From the NCBI RefSeq assembly GCF_003399645.1, contig NZ_NBXD01000014.1:62001-126000 (forward strand): DNA of 64,000 bases. Reading direction: 5' to 3'. Source of the stretch: Subtercola boreus. GTDB lineage: Bacteria; Actinomycetota; Actinomycetes; Actinomycetales; Microbacteriaceae. The position numbers were made by a program, and so were the translations under genes. The notes under the pieces were generated by a model. That model made no database searches. It worked only from the letters and a program-made list of their open reading frames with translations, and was not told where the DNA came from. Within the stretch, counting starts at the first letter, position 1; the number at the start of each line of letters is the position of its first letter. This document shows positions 24,908 through 32,399 of the stretch, piece after piece.

Positions 24908-25869
24908 CGAACGCACAACCCGTGCGCGTGGCGGCCGTGGCCGAGAACTTCGGGCGCGACCTCGACGAGAGCTATCGAACGATCGCCCGGCTGCTGGCCG
25001 CGGCGCGTGAAGAGGGCGTCGCGCTGGTGGCCCTGCCCGAGGCCGCCCTCGGCGGGTACCTCTCGAGCCTGGGGGGCGGCAGGGATGTCGCGGAGACCCT
25101 CAAGAGCCGGCCGAACTCGCTGCCGCCGGCGCTGCGCCTCGACGGCCCCGAGATCGCGCGCGTCATCGCCATGGCGGGCGACGTGATCGTGGTGTTCGGA
25201 TTCTGCGAGGCCGAGGGGGAGCTGCGCTACAACACCGCTGTGGCACTGGATGGAACGGGAATCCTGGGTGTTCACCGCAAGGTGCACCAGCCGCTCGGTG
25301 AGAACCTGTCGTACGCGCCGGGGGAGTCGTTCGAGGCGTTCGACACCCCGATCGGCCGGATGGGCATGCTCATCTGCTACGACAAGGCTTTTCCCGAGGC
25401 CGCCCGGTCGCTCGCGCTCGACGGTGCCGAGATCGTGGTGTGCATCTCGGCCTGGCCCGCCTCGCAGACGGCGTCGAGCGACGACCTCAGCGAAGACCGC
25501 TGGACCAAGCGCTTCAACCTCTTCGACCAGGCGCGCGCACTCGAGAACCAGGTGGTGTGGGTGGCGTCGAACCAGAGCGGCACGTTCGGTTCGCTGCGGT
25601 TCGTCTGCAACGCGAAAGTGGTGGGCCCGGGAGGCGATGTGCTGGCGACGACCGGCACCGCGAGCGGGATGGCCGTGGCGACGGTCGACGTCGCCGAGTT
25701 GCTCGGCACCGCGCGCCGCTCGATGTTCCACCTGCGCGACCGCCGTCCCGCGGCGTACCTGACGGCTGAGCCGGCGGTGGCCCCGGCCGCCCCCGACCCC
25801 GACCGTGCCGCGATTCAGGCACCGCAGGCCGTCGCGCACGTGGCAGAGCCGGAGGTCACCCATGCCTGA
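24904..25869 (+). CDS. nitC: Nit1C nitrilase (carbon-nitrogen hydrolase), catalytically complete
   Basis: A 321-aa nitrilase-superfamily enzyme, Nit6803 type, that converts nitriles to acids and ammonia. The catalytic triad is intact: Glu46 in LPEAALGGY, Lys126 in GVHRKVHQPLGE and Cys158 in GMLICYDKAFPEAARS. The C-terminal 45 residues beyond RRPAAYL are an Ala/Pro/Glu-rich tail. It overlaps both neighbours (ATGA with the fusion gene upstream, eight bases with the gene downstream), so it is translated as part of the cluster. Related clusters support growth on cyanide or nitriles in other bacteria; the natural substrate here is unknown. Confidence 0.93.
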   Translation: MTNAQPVRVAAVAENFGRDLDESYRTIARLLAAAREEGVALVALPEAALGGYLSSLGGGRDVAETLKSRPNSLPPALRLDGPEIARVIAMAGDVIVVFGFCEAEGELRYNTAVALDGTGILGVHRKVHQPLGENLSYAPGESFEAFDTPIGRMGMLICYDKAFPEAARSLALDGAEIVVCISAWPASQTASSDDLSEDRWTKRFNLFDQARALENQVVWVASNQSGTFGSLRFVCNAKVVGPGGDVLATTGTASGMAVATVDVAELLGTARRSMFHLRDRRPAAYLTAEPAVAPAAPDPDRAAIQAPQAVAHVAEPEVTHA

Positions 25870-26167
25870 GATGACGTTCACCGTTCGCTGGCCCGATGGC
25901 CGTGTCGCCGACTGCTACTCGCCCTCGCTGGTCATGCACGATCACCTCACCGTGGGTGCGTCGTATCCGCTGGCCGAGTTCATCTCGCGCACGAACACCG
26001 CGCTCGACCTCGCAAGCGAGCGGGTTCGGGCGAAGTTCGGCTTCGAATGCACCTCGGCGAGGCAGCAGCAGAGCGAGATCGCGGCGGTCGCGTCACGGTT
26101 CACCGCGGCTCCGGATGCCCGTGTCGAAGTGCTGGCGATGGTTCCGCCGCTCGAGGTGGACTCATGA
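25862..26167 (+). CDS. nitG: MSMEG_0570-family nitrogen starvation response protein
   Basis: A 101-aa protein with the family start MTFTVRWPDGRVADCYSPS, followed by GASYPLAEFISRTNTALDLASERVRAKFGF and a short acidic end. It is the small conserved protein of Nit1C clusters with no known activity. The ATG at 25862 lies inside the end of nitC, and its TGA overlaps the ATG of the next gene by four bases. Both overlaps support strict co-translation. Confidence 0.9.
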   Translation: MPEMTFTVRWPDGRVADCYSPSLVMHDHLTVGASYPLAEFISRTNTALDLASERVRAKFGFECTSARQQQSEIAAVASRFTAAPDARVEVLAMVPPLEVDS

Positions 26168-27570
26168 GCGGGGCGGAGATCGATCCTGAGGTCGAGCACC
26201 ACACCGTCGTCATCATCGGCGCCGGCCAGGCCGGGCTCTCGGCCAGCTGGCACCTCACGCAGCAGGGTGTCGAGCACGTGCTGCTCGAACGCGGCACCAT
26301 CGCCCACGAATGGAAGGACGGGCGCTGGGACAACTTCACCCTCGTCACTCCGAACTGGCAGTGCGCGCTGCCCGGCTACGAGTACGCGGGCGATGACCGC
26401 GAAGGCTTCATGAAGCGCGACCTCGTCTACGACTTCGTGCGCGACTACGCCTCGACGTTCCGGGCACCGGTGCGTGAGCACGTCGAGGTCGTCGAGCTGA
26501 CCGAGGGGGCGACCGGCGGATTCGCGCTCGACACGACGGCGGGGCGCCTGACCGCCGACAGCGTGGTCGTCGCCACCGGCGGGTACCACAAGCCGATCAT
26601 CCCGGCCTCGGCCGAACGCCTGCCGCGGTGGATCACCCAGGTGCACTCCTCGGAGTACAAGAACGCGGCCGACCTTCCGCCCGGGGCGATCCTGGTCGTC
26701 GGAACCGGGCAGTCGGGGGCCCAGATCGCCGAAGACCTCCACCTCGAGGGGCGGAAGGTTCATCTCGCGGTCGGCGGAGCACCCCGCGCACCGCGCTTCT
26801 ACCGCGGCCGCGACAGTCTCGACTGGCTGAACGAGATGGGTGTCTACGACATTCCGGTGCAGCTCCAGCCGGGCGGGCTCGCCGCGCGGGAGAAGACGAA
26901 CCACTACTTCACCGGGCGTGACGGCGGGCGCGACATCGACCTGCGACAGTTCGCGCTCGAAGGGATGCGGCTGTACGGGCGCCTCTCGAGGGCCAACGGC
27001 TCGACGCTGCAGTTCGCTCCGACGCTCGCCGAGTCGCTCGACTACGCGGACTCGGTCGCCGAATCGATCAAGAACGACATCGACGGGTACATCTCCCGTG
27101 AGGGCATCTCGGCGCCGGTCGAGGAGCGATACGTACCCGTCTGGCATCCGCCGTTCGAGGCGACCGAGCTCGACCTCGCCATCAACGAGGTGTCGACCAT
27201 CATCTGGTCGATCGGCTACCGGGCCGACTACAGCTGGATTCGCGTCGGAGTGTTCGACGGGGTCGGCCAACCGACGCACACGCGGGGCGTGACGGGTGTT
27301 CCGGGGCTGTACTTCCTCGGGCTGCCGTGGCTCTACACGTGGGGGTCGGGGCGGTTCGCCGGCATCGCTCGGGATGCGGAATACGTCGCTCGGTCGATCG
27401 TGGGGCCCGGGTTCGGTGCGCGCGCGGCGGCTGCGGCCGCGGCGGTGCCCTACGAGCAGACCGCAGCGGGTGCGGACGCACCCAGCGACGCCGCCGACCC
27501 TGGCGCCGTGACCGCTGCTGCCGACGCTGCCGCTGCACCCGAGACGATCTCCTCCGGGGCTGCCGGCTGA
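26164..27570 (+). CDS. nitH: MSMEG_0569-family flavin-dependent oxidoreductase
   Basis: A 468-aa flavoprotein monooxygenase-like enzyme. The FAD site is VVIIGAGQAGLSASWHL at about residues 15-31, followed by LLERGTIAHEWKDGRWDNFTLVTPNWQCALPG and a second Rossmann motif ILVVGTGQSGAQIAEDL for NAD(P)H. The C-terminal STIIWSIGYRADYSWI and FLGLPWLYTWGSGRFAG are shared by Nit1C flavoproteins. The last 40 residues are an Ala-rich tail lacking in most relatives. ATGA overlap with the gene upstream; 35 bases to the next gene, the first real gap inside the core cluster. Confidence 0.92.
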   Translation: MSGAEIDPEVEHHTVVIIGAGQAGLSASWHLTQQGVEHVLLERGTIAHEWKDGRWDNFTLVTPNWQCALPGYEYAGDDREGFMKRDLVYDFVRDYASTFRAPVREHVEVVELTEGATGGFALDTTAGRLTADSVVVATGGYHKPIIPASAERLPRWITQVHSSEYKNAADLPPGAILVVGTGQSGAQIAEDLHLEGRKVHLAVGGAPRAPRFYRGRDSLDWLNEMGVYDIPVQLQPGGLAAREKTNHYFTGRDGGRDIDLRQFALEGMRLYGRLSRANGSTLQFAPTLAESLDYADSVAESIKNDIDGYISREGISAPVEERYVPVWHPPFEATELDLAINEVSTIIWSIGYRADYSWIRVGVFDGVGQPTHTRGVTGVPGLYFLGLPWLYTWGSGRFAGIARDAEYVARSIVGPGFGARAAAAAAAVPYEQTAAGADAPSDAADPGAVTAAADAAAAPETISSGAAG

Positions 27571-27596
27571 CGGGCATCCCGCTCGCTGTTTATACA
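27567..27596 (+). promoter_or_regulatory. Possible internal promoter before the nitrilase paralogue
   Basis: CTGACG (27567-27572), an 18-base spacer and TATACA (27591-27596) resemble a sigma-70-type promoter. Transcription would start a few bases before the ATG at 27606, giving an almost leaderless mRNA. It is the only A/T-rich point in this part of the cluster. Confidence 0.4.
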
Positions 27597-27605
27597 CTCG
27601 ACACC

Positions 27606-28541
27606 ATGGCAGAGATCACCCTGGCGGCCGTCGCCGCGCACTTCGGGCGCGACATCTCGCGGGCGATGCCGAAGATCGCGGGCATCATCGCCGACGCGCG
27701 GGCACAGGGCGTCGACCTGCTCGTCTTTCCCGACGCCACCCTCGGCGGCTATCTCGCCAGCCTGGCGAGCCCCGACCCCTCCGAACTGCCGCCGCCGGTC
27801 GAGATCGACGGGCCCGAGATCAGGCAGATCATCGAGTGGGCGGGCGACATGGTGGTGTGCCTGGCGTTCACGGAGGAGGTGAGGGTGGCGGATGCGGCAC
27901 CTCCGGGCGGTGGGCCGGGTGCCACGGGCGGTGGGCCGGGTGCCACGGGCGGCGGGCCGGGTGCTCCGGATGCCCGGCAGCGGTTCAACACGTCGGTCTG
28001 CCTCGACTCGACCGGAGTGCTCGGCGTTCACCGCAAGGTGCACCAGCCCCTGGGGGAGTCGCTCGTCTACGATCACGGTGACTCGTTCACCGCCTTCGAC
28101 ACTCCCGTCGGACGCCTCGGCATGCTGATCGACTACGACAAGACCTTCCCCGAAGCAGCTCGCTCGCTCGCCCTCGACGGCGCGGAGATCATCGCCTGCC
28201 TCTCGGCCTGGCCCGCCAGCACCACGAACCGTGCCGAGCGCCTGCCCCAGGATCGCCAGTCGCGCCTCTTCGACCTCTACGACTGCGCCCGCGCCGCCGA
28301 GAACCAGCTCTTCCTCGTCTCCTCGAACCAGACCGGTGTGATGGGCGGGCTGCGTTTTCTCGGCCAGGCGAAGGTCGTCGGACCGGGCGGAGATGTGCTC
28401 GCGAAGACGTGGAACAAGGGCGCGCTCGCCGTAGCCCGCATCGATGTGCAGCACGAGGTCGCCCGCGCCCGCCGCAGGCTGCACCACCTCCACGAGCGTG
28501 CCACGACGGCGTACCACCCCGGCATCGTCGGGCGGGCCTGA
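27606..28541 (+). CDS. Nitrilase paralogue lacking catalytic Cys and Glu (probable pseudoenzyme)
   Basis: A 311-aa relative of the upstream nitrilase, readily aligned along the whole length (HRKVHQPLGESL, FDTPVGRLGMLIDYDKTFPEAARSLALDGAEI, SAWPAS, KVVGPGGDVL). The catalytic Cys is replaced by Asp176 (GAC at 28131-28133; LIDYDK against LICYDK in nitC) and the catalytic Glu by Asp43 (GAC at 27732-27734; FPDATLGGY against LPEAALGGY); Lys144 is kept. Loss of the nucleophile should abolish nitrilase chemistry, yet the frame is intact and the rest conserved, so it may be a partner subunit or have a new activity. A 21-bp tandem repeat inserts GGGPGAT units before FNTSVCL. Confidence 0.9.
   Translation: MAEITLAAVAAHFGRDISRAMPKIAGIIADARAQGVDLLVFPDATLGGYLASLASPDPSELPPPVEIDGPEIRQIIEWAGDMVVCLAFTEEVRVADAAPPGGGPGATGGGPGATGGGPGAPDARQRFNTSVCLDSTGVLGVHRKVHQPLGESLVYDHGDSFTAFDTPVGRLGMLIDYDKTFPEAARSLALDGAEIIACLSAWPASTTNRAERLPQDRQSRLFDLYDCARAAENQLFLVSSNQTGVMGGLRFLGQAKVVGPGGDVLAKTWNKGALAVARIDVQHEVARARRRLHHLHERATTAYHPGIVGRA
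27905..27967. repeat. 21-bp coding tandem repeat in the nitrilase paralogue
   Basis: Three copies of a 21-bp unit (GGGCGGTGGGCCGGGTGCCA type) encode GGGPGAT heptapeptides between two conserved nitrilase strands. The catalytically complete nitrilase has no such insert at this position. Confidence 0.9.
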
Positions 28542-28544
28542 GCC

Positions 28545-29819
28545 GTGCGGATCGCCCTGCTCACCTACTCGACCAAGCCCCGCGGGGGAGTCGTGCACAC
28601 ACTCGCACTCGCCGAGGCGCTCGTCGCGGCCGGCGAGCACGTCGACGTCTGGACGCTCGGTCGGGGCGGTGACCAGGCCTTCTTCCGCCGGGTCGATCCG
28701 CGCGTAGGCCTCCGCGTGGTGCCGTTCGAGGGACTCGACCGAGAGAGTGTGGGGGAACGCATCATCCGTTCGATCGAGACCCTGCGCCGGGCGTTCACCC
28801 CGCGCGACTACGACGTCGTGCACGCCCAGGACTGCATCTCGGCGAATGCCGTCGAGCAGTGCATCCGTACCGTGCACCACCTCGACACGTTCACGACCCC
28901 CGAGCTCGTCGCCTGCCATGAGCGGGCCATCGTGCGTCCGAGGGCGCTCGTGTGTGTGTCGGCGGCGGTCGCCGGCGAGGTCGCGGCGGGCTGGGGTCGC
29001 ACCGCGACCGTCATCGCGAACGGTGTCGATTCGGCCCGCTTCGAGGCCGCGGCGGGTGAGACTCCGGATGCCCGGGCCGCCCGGCTCCGCTGGCAGCAGT
29101 CGCTCGGTACCTATGTTCTCGCGGTCGGCGGCATCGAGCCGCGGAAGGGCAGTATCGACCTGCTCGAGGCGTTCGCCCGGGTGCGCTCGTCGGTTCCGGA
29201 TGCCCGGCTCGTGTTCGCCGGAGGGGAGACGCTCTTCGACTACTCCGACTACCGGCGGCGGTTCGAGGCCCGCGCCGCGGAGCTCGGAATCGAGTACACC
29301 CTGCTCGGAACCGTCGTCGACGACGACCTTCCCGCGCTGGTGGCGGGCGCGGCGATGCTCTCGTTCGTCTCGACGAAGGAAGGATTCGGGCTGGCCGCGA
29401 TGGAGGCGCTGGCGGCCGGCGTGCCGGTCGTCGCCCGTGACCTGCCGGTTCTGCGCGAGGTGTTCGGCGGCGCGGTCGCGTACGCGGCGGATGTGGCGGG
29501 GATCGCCCGCACCCTCGCCGCACTCCTGGCGCTGCGCGCCGCCCCCGCGGCCGCCGCGCCCGCGTTCTCTCCACGTCCCGTCGGGGAGGGCGGTGGCGGC
29601 GAGTGGTCTGCCGCGGAGGGGCGCGCGCTCGCGCGGAGCTACAGCTGGGCATCCGCCGCAGCCGCCCACCGCGAGCTGTATCGCGCAATCCTCGCAGAGG
29701 AAGCGGCCTCCGCCGCACCGTCCGCCGCCGCCGAGTCCTCCGCCGAATCTGTCGCCGCACTGTCCGCCAACGCCGCGGGTGGTCGCGGAGGCGACGCGCC
29801 CGAACCCTCCGCGGGCTGA
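28545..29819 (+). CDS. MSMEG_0565-family GT4 glycosyltransferase
   Basis: A 424-aa GT-B glycosyltransferase of family 4. The N-terminal domain begins RIALLTYSTKPRGGVVHTLALAEAL with the acceptor-binding Gly-rich loop; the C-terminal domain shows VLAVGGIEPRKGSIDLLEAF and the donor-binding E-x7-E motif KEGFGLAAMEALAAGVPVVA. The last 90 residues contain an inserted Ala/Pro/Gly-rich stretch and an Ala/Ser tail. It starts with GTG four bases after the nitrilase paralogue. The family co-occurs with Nit1C genes in actinobacteria, which implies that a sugar is attached to the pathway product, but the acceptor is unknown. Confidence 0.9.
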   Translation: MRIALLTYSTKPRGGVVHTLALAEALVAAGEHVDVWTLGRGGDQAFFRRVDPRVGLRVVPFEGLDRESVGERIIRSIETLRRAFTPRDYDVVHAQDCISANAVEQCIRTVHHLDTFTTPELVACHERAIVRPRALVCVSAAVAGEVAAGWGRTATVIANGVDSARFEAAAGETPDARAARLRWQQSLGTYVLAVGGIEPRKGSIDLLEAFARVRSSVPDARLVFAGGETLFDYSDYRRRFEARAAELGIEYTLLGTVVDDDLPALVAGAAMLSFVSTKEGFGLAAMEALAAGVPVVARDLPVLREVFGGAVAYAADVAGIARTLAALLALRAAPAAAAPAFSPRPVGEGGGGEWSAAEGRALARSYSWASAAAAHRELYRAILAEEAASAAPSAAAESSAESVAALSANAAGGRGGDAPEPSAG

Positions 29820-29824
29820 CGCGG

Positions 29825-31378
29825 ATGCCCCGTCTCACCATCTCGCGCGCGATCTCGTGGCTGGCAGACCGGCATCCGGAGACCGTCGCGGTGCGAGACG
29901 ACCACATCGCGCTGACCTGGCGGGAGCTCGACCGGCGCACGAACCGCCTCGGGCGCGCCTATGCCGAGCTCGGGGTCGGCGTCGATGACCTGGTGACAGT
30001 CGCGCTGCCGAACTCGGTCGAATTCGTCGAGAGCTGCGTCGCGATCTGGAAGCTCGGCGCCACCCCCGCGCCCCTCTCGCCCCGCCTCCCCTCCGCTGAA
30101 CTCGCCGCCGTGTTTGCCCTGGCCGCGCCCACCCTCGTGGTCGGCTTCCGCCCCGCCGACGTCCCCGCTACCGCCGCTGTCGACCCCGCCGCCGCCACCC
30201 GCCCCACCCCTGCACCCCCGCACCACCTCCCGGCCGGTTTCGTACCCCGGCCCGCGCTCCCCGACGGGGCCCTGCCCGATGCGGCGGCCGCCTCGTGGAA
30301 GGCACCCACCTCGAGCGGAAGCACCGGGCGCCCCAAGCTCATCCTCGCCAGCGCTTCGGCCCACATCGATCCGGAGGGGCGCGTCGCCCCGTTCATTCCG
30401 CCGCGTGCGGTGCAGCTGGTGTCCGGGCCGCTCTACCATTCCGCACCCTTCACGTACGCGATGCGCGGGTTGATGACCGGGCACACCCTCGTGATCCTCC
30501 CGCGCTTCGACGAGCGCCGCGTGCTCGCCGCCATCGCCGATCACCGCGTCACGTGGGCGCCCCTCGTGCCCACCGTGATGAGTCGCATCTGGCGACTTCC
30601 CGCCGACACGCGCGCCGCGGCCGACCTCAGCTCGCTCGAGTCGATCCTGCACATCGGATCGCCTTGCGCACCCTGGCTGAAGCGCGCCTTCATCGGCTGG
30701 CTCGGCCCCGACCGCGTCACCGAGGTCTATGCCGGCGCGGAGTCACAGGGACTCACCGTCATCTCCGGGCGGGAGTGGCTCGAGCATCCGGGATCCGTCG
30801 GCAGACCCGCGGGCGGCTCCGAGATGCAGGTGTGGGGGGCGGATGACCGGCCCCTGCCCGCGGGCGAAACCGGTCGCATCATGATGAGGCGGTCGCACGG
30901 AGCGACGTACCGCTACCGCGGCGGCCCGCCACCGCGCCCGGACGGCTGGGACACGCTCGGCGACCTCGGCCACCTCGACGCGGACGGGTACCTCTACCTC
31001 GCCGACCGTGCAGACGACCTGATCGTCACGGGCGGGGTCAACGTGTACCCCGCCGAGGTGGAGGGTGTGCTCGAGCAGCACCCGGGCATCCGTTCGGCGG
31101 TGGTGTTCGGCCTGCCCGATGACGACCTCGGCGAGGTGGTGGCGGCGCTCGTCGATGTGGGCGGGGGCGGGGGCGCGCCGAACGAGCAGGAGCTGCTCGC
31201 ATGGCTGCGGTCGCGGCTCGACCCTGAGAAACGCCCGCGCCGCATCGAGCTCAGCACGGAACCGGTGCGGGACGACGCCGGCAAGGTGCGGCGCCACCGG
31301 CTCCGCGCCCGCTTCGGCGCACGAACAGCGGCGCCCGACCACCAGCCCGGCGGCGACGCGGCCGATGCGGGGGCGTAG
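29825..31378 (+). CDS. AMP-forming acyl/aryl-CoA ligase-like enzyme of the nit cluster
   Basis: A 517-aa class I adenylate-forming enzyme. The ATP P-loop is TSSGSTGRPKLI, followed by VYAGAESQG (motif A5-like), DLGHLDADGYLYLADRADDLIVTGGVNVYPAEVE (A7-A8) and the C-terminal catalytic Lys in RDDAGKVRRHRL. It would activate a carboxylic acid as acyl-AMP and usually transfer it to CoA. As a nitrilase makes carboxylic acids, the ligase could activate the cluster product. An extra Pro/Ala-rich segment lies near residues 105-150. Five bases separate it from the glycosyltransferase gene, so it is the last gene of the series. Confidence 0.88.
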   Translation: MPRLTISRAISWLADRHPETVAVRDDHIALTWRELDRRTNRLGRAYAELGVGVDDLVTVALPNSVEFVESCVAIWKLGATPAPLSPRLPSAELAAVFALAAPTLVVGFRPADVPATAAVDPAAATRPTPAPPHHLPAGFVPRPALPDGALPDAAAASWKAPTSSGSTGRPKLILASASAHIDPEGRVAPFIPPRAVQLVSGPLYHSAPFTYAMRGLMTGHTLVILPRFDERRVLAAIADHRVTWAPLVPTVMSRIWRLPADTRAAADLSSLESILHIGSPCAPWLKRAFIGWLGPDRVTEVYAGAESQGLTVISGREWLEHPGSVGRPAGGSEMQVWGADDRPLPAGETGRIMMRRSHGATYRYRGGPPPRPDGWDTLGDLGHLDADGYLYLADRADDLIVTGGVNVYPAEVEGVLEQHPGIRSAVVFGLPDDDLGEVVAALVDVGGGGGAPNEQELLAWLRSRLDPEKRPRRIELSTEPVRDDAGKVRRHRLRARFGARTAAPDHQPGGDAADAGA

Positions 31379-31384
31379 AGAGCC

Positions 31385-32320
31385 TTACATCGGCCGTGCT
31401 CCGTCCGGGTGGGGTTCACGCGGGCGCACGGCACGTTCGCCACCCGGGCGCGCCGACCGGGGCGTCCGCGCGCGGACGGCGAAGCCGGCGCAGGCCACAA
31501 CCACCAGCGCGGCGACCAGCACGAGAGGATCGAGGCGCTCGCCGAAGAACAGGGCCGCCCAGACGATGGTGAGCACCGGCTGCAGCAACTGGATCTGGCT
31601 CACGTTCGAAATCGGACCGATCGCGAGCCCGCGGTACCAGACGAAGAACCCGAGAAACTGGCTGACCACGCTCACGTAGGCGAAGGCGACCCAGCCCGAG
31701 GCCCCCGCGACCAGCGGGCCGTGGGACGCACCTAGGAGCGTCAGCGGAACCATCACGGGCAGCGTCAGAACGAGCGCCCAGCAGATGATCTGCCAGCTTC
31801 CGAGTTCACGGGCGAGCAGGGCTCCTTCGGCGTAGCCGATCGCCGCCAGCACGACCGCCGCCAGCAGCAGCAGGTCTGACGGCTGCAGCCCACTGAATCC
31901 GCCGCCGCTCACTGCCACGAAGACCACCACCGCGGCGAGCCCCGCCAGACTGGCGATCCAGAACCGGCGGGTGGGCCGCTCACCGCCCCGCAACACGGCG
32001 ACGACCGCCGTCGCCGCCGGCAGCACCCCGATCACGACCGCGCCGTGCGACGCGGGAGCAGAATGCATCGCGAAGCTGGTCAGCAGCGGAAACCCCGCGA
32101 CGACCCCGGCGGCGACGACCAGGAGCCGCACCCACTCGGTGCCGCGAGGGCGGCGGGGACGGATGACCGCCAGCACGATCGCAGAGAGCACCGCGGCGAC
32201 GACGGCGCGACCCGCTCCGACGAACAGCGGGTCGAGCGTGCTCACTGCCACCCGGGTGAACGGGAGGGTGAAAGAGAAGGAGAGCACCCCCAGGAAACCG
32301 AACAGCAGGCCCCCGGGCAT
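31385..32320 (-). CDS. EamA/DMT-family transporter
   Basis: A 311-aa drug/metabolite transporter with ten hydrophobic helices arranged as two EamA repeats, the second ending in ISNVSQIQLLQPVLTIVWAALFFGERLDPLVLVAALVVVACAGFAV. It ends in a Pro/Arg-rich cytoplasmic tail. The start is uncertain: ATG 32320 gives the usual length, whereas ATG 32401 would add 27 hydrophilic residues and would overlap the start codon of the divergent MocR regulator. Pairing of a MocR-type regulator with a DMT exporter is common and suggests that the exported compound, often an amino acid or amine, is sensed by the regulator. It converges with the nit cluster. Confidence 0.85.
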   Translation of the reverse strand: MPGGLLFGFLGVLSFSFTLPFTRVAVSTLDPLFVGAGRAVVAAVLSAIVLAVIRPRRPRGTEWVRLLVVAAGVVAGFPLLTSFAMHSAPASHGAVVIGVLPAATAVVAVLRGGERPTRRFWIASLAGLAAVVVFVAVSGGGFSGLQPSDLLLLAAVVLAAIGYAEGALLARELGSWQIICWALVLTLPVMVPLTLLGASHGPLVAGASGWVAFAYVSVVSQFLGFFVWYRGLAIGPISNVSQIQLLQPVLTIVWAALFFGERLDPLVLVAALVVVACAGFAVRARTPRSARPGGERAVRPREPHPDGARPM

Positions 32321-32399
32321 CCGTCGGCCGGTGGTGGGCGGAGGCGATCCGGCGGATAGCGGATGTGCCGAACCGTCGATAGCGCTACTGTTGTGACTC

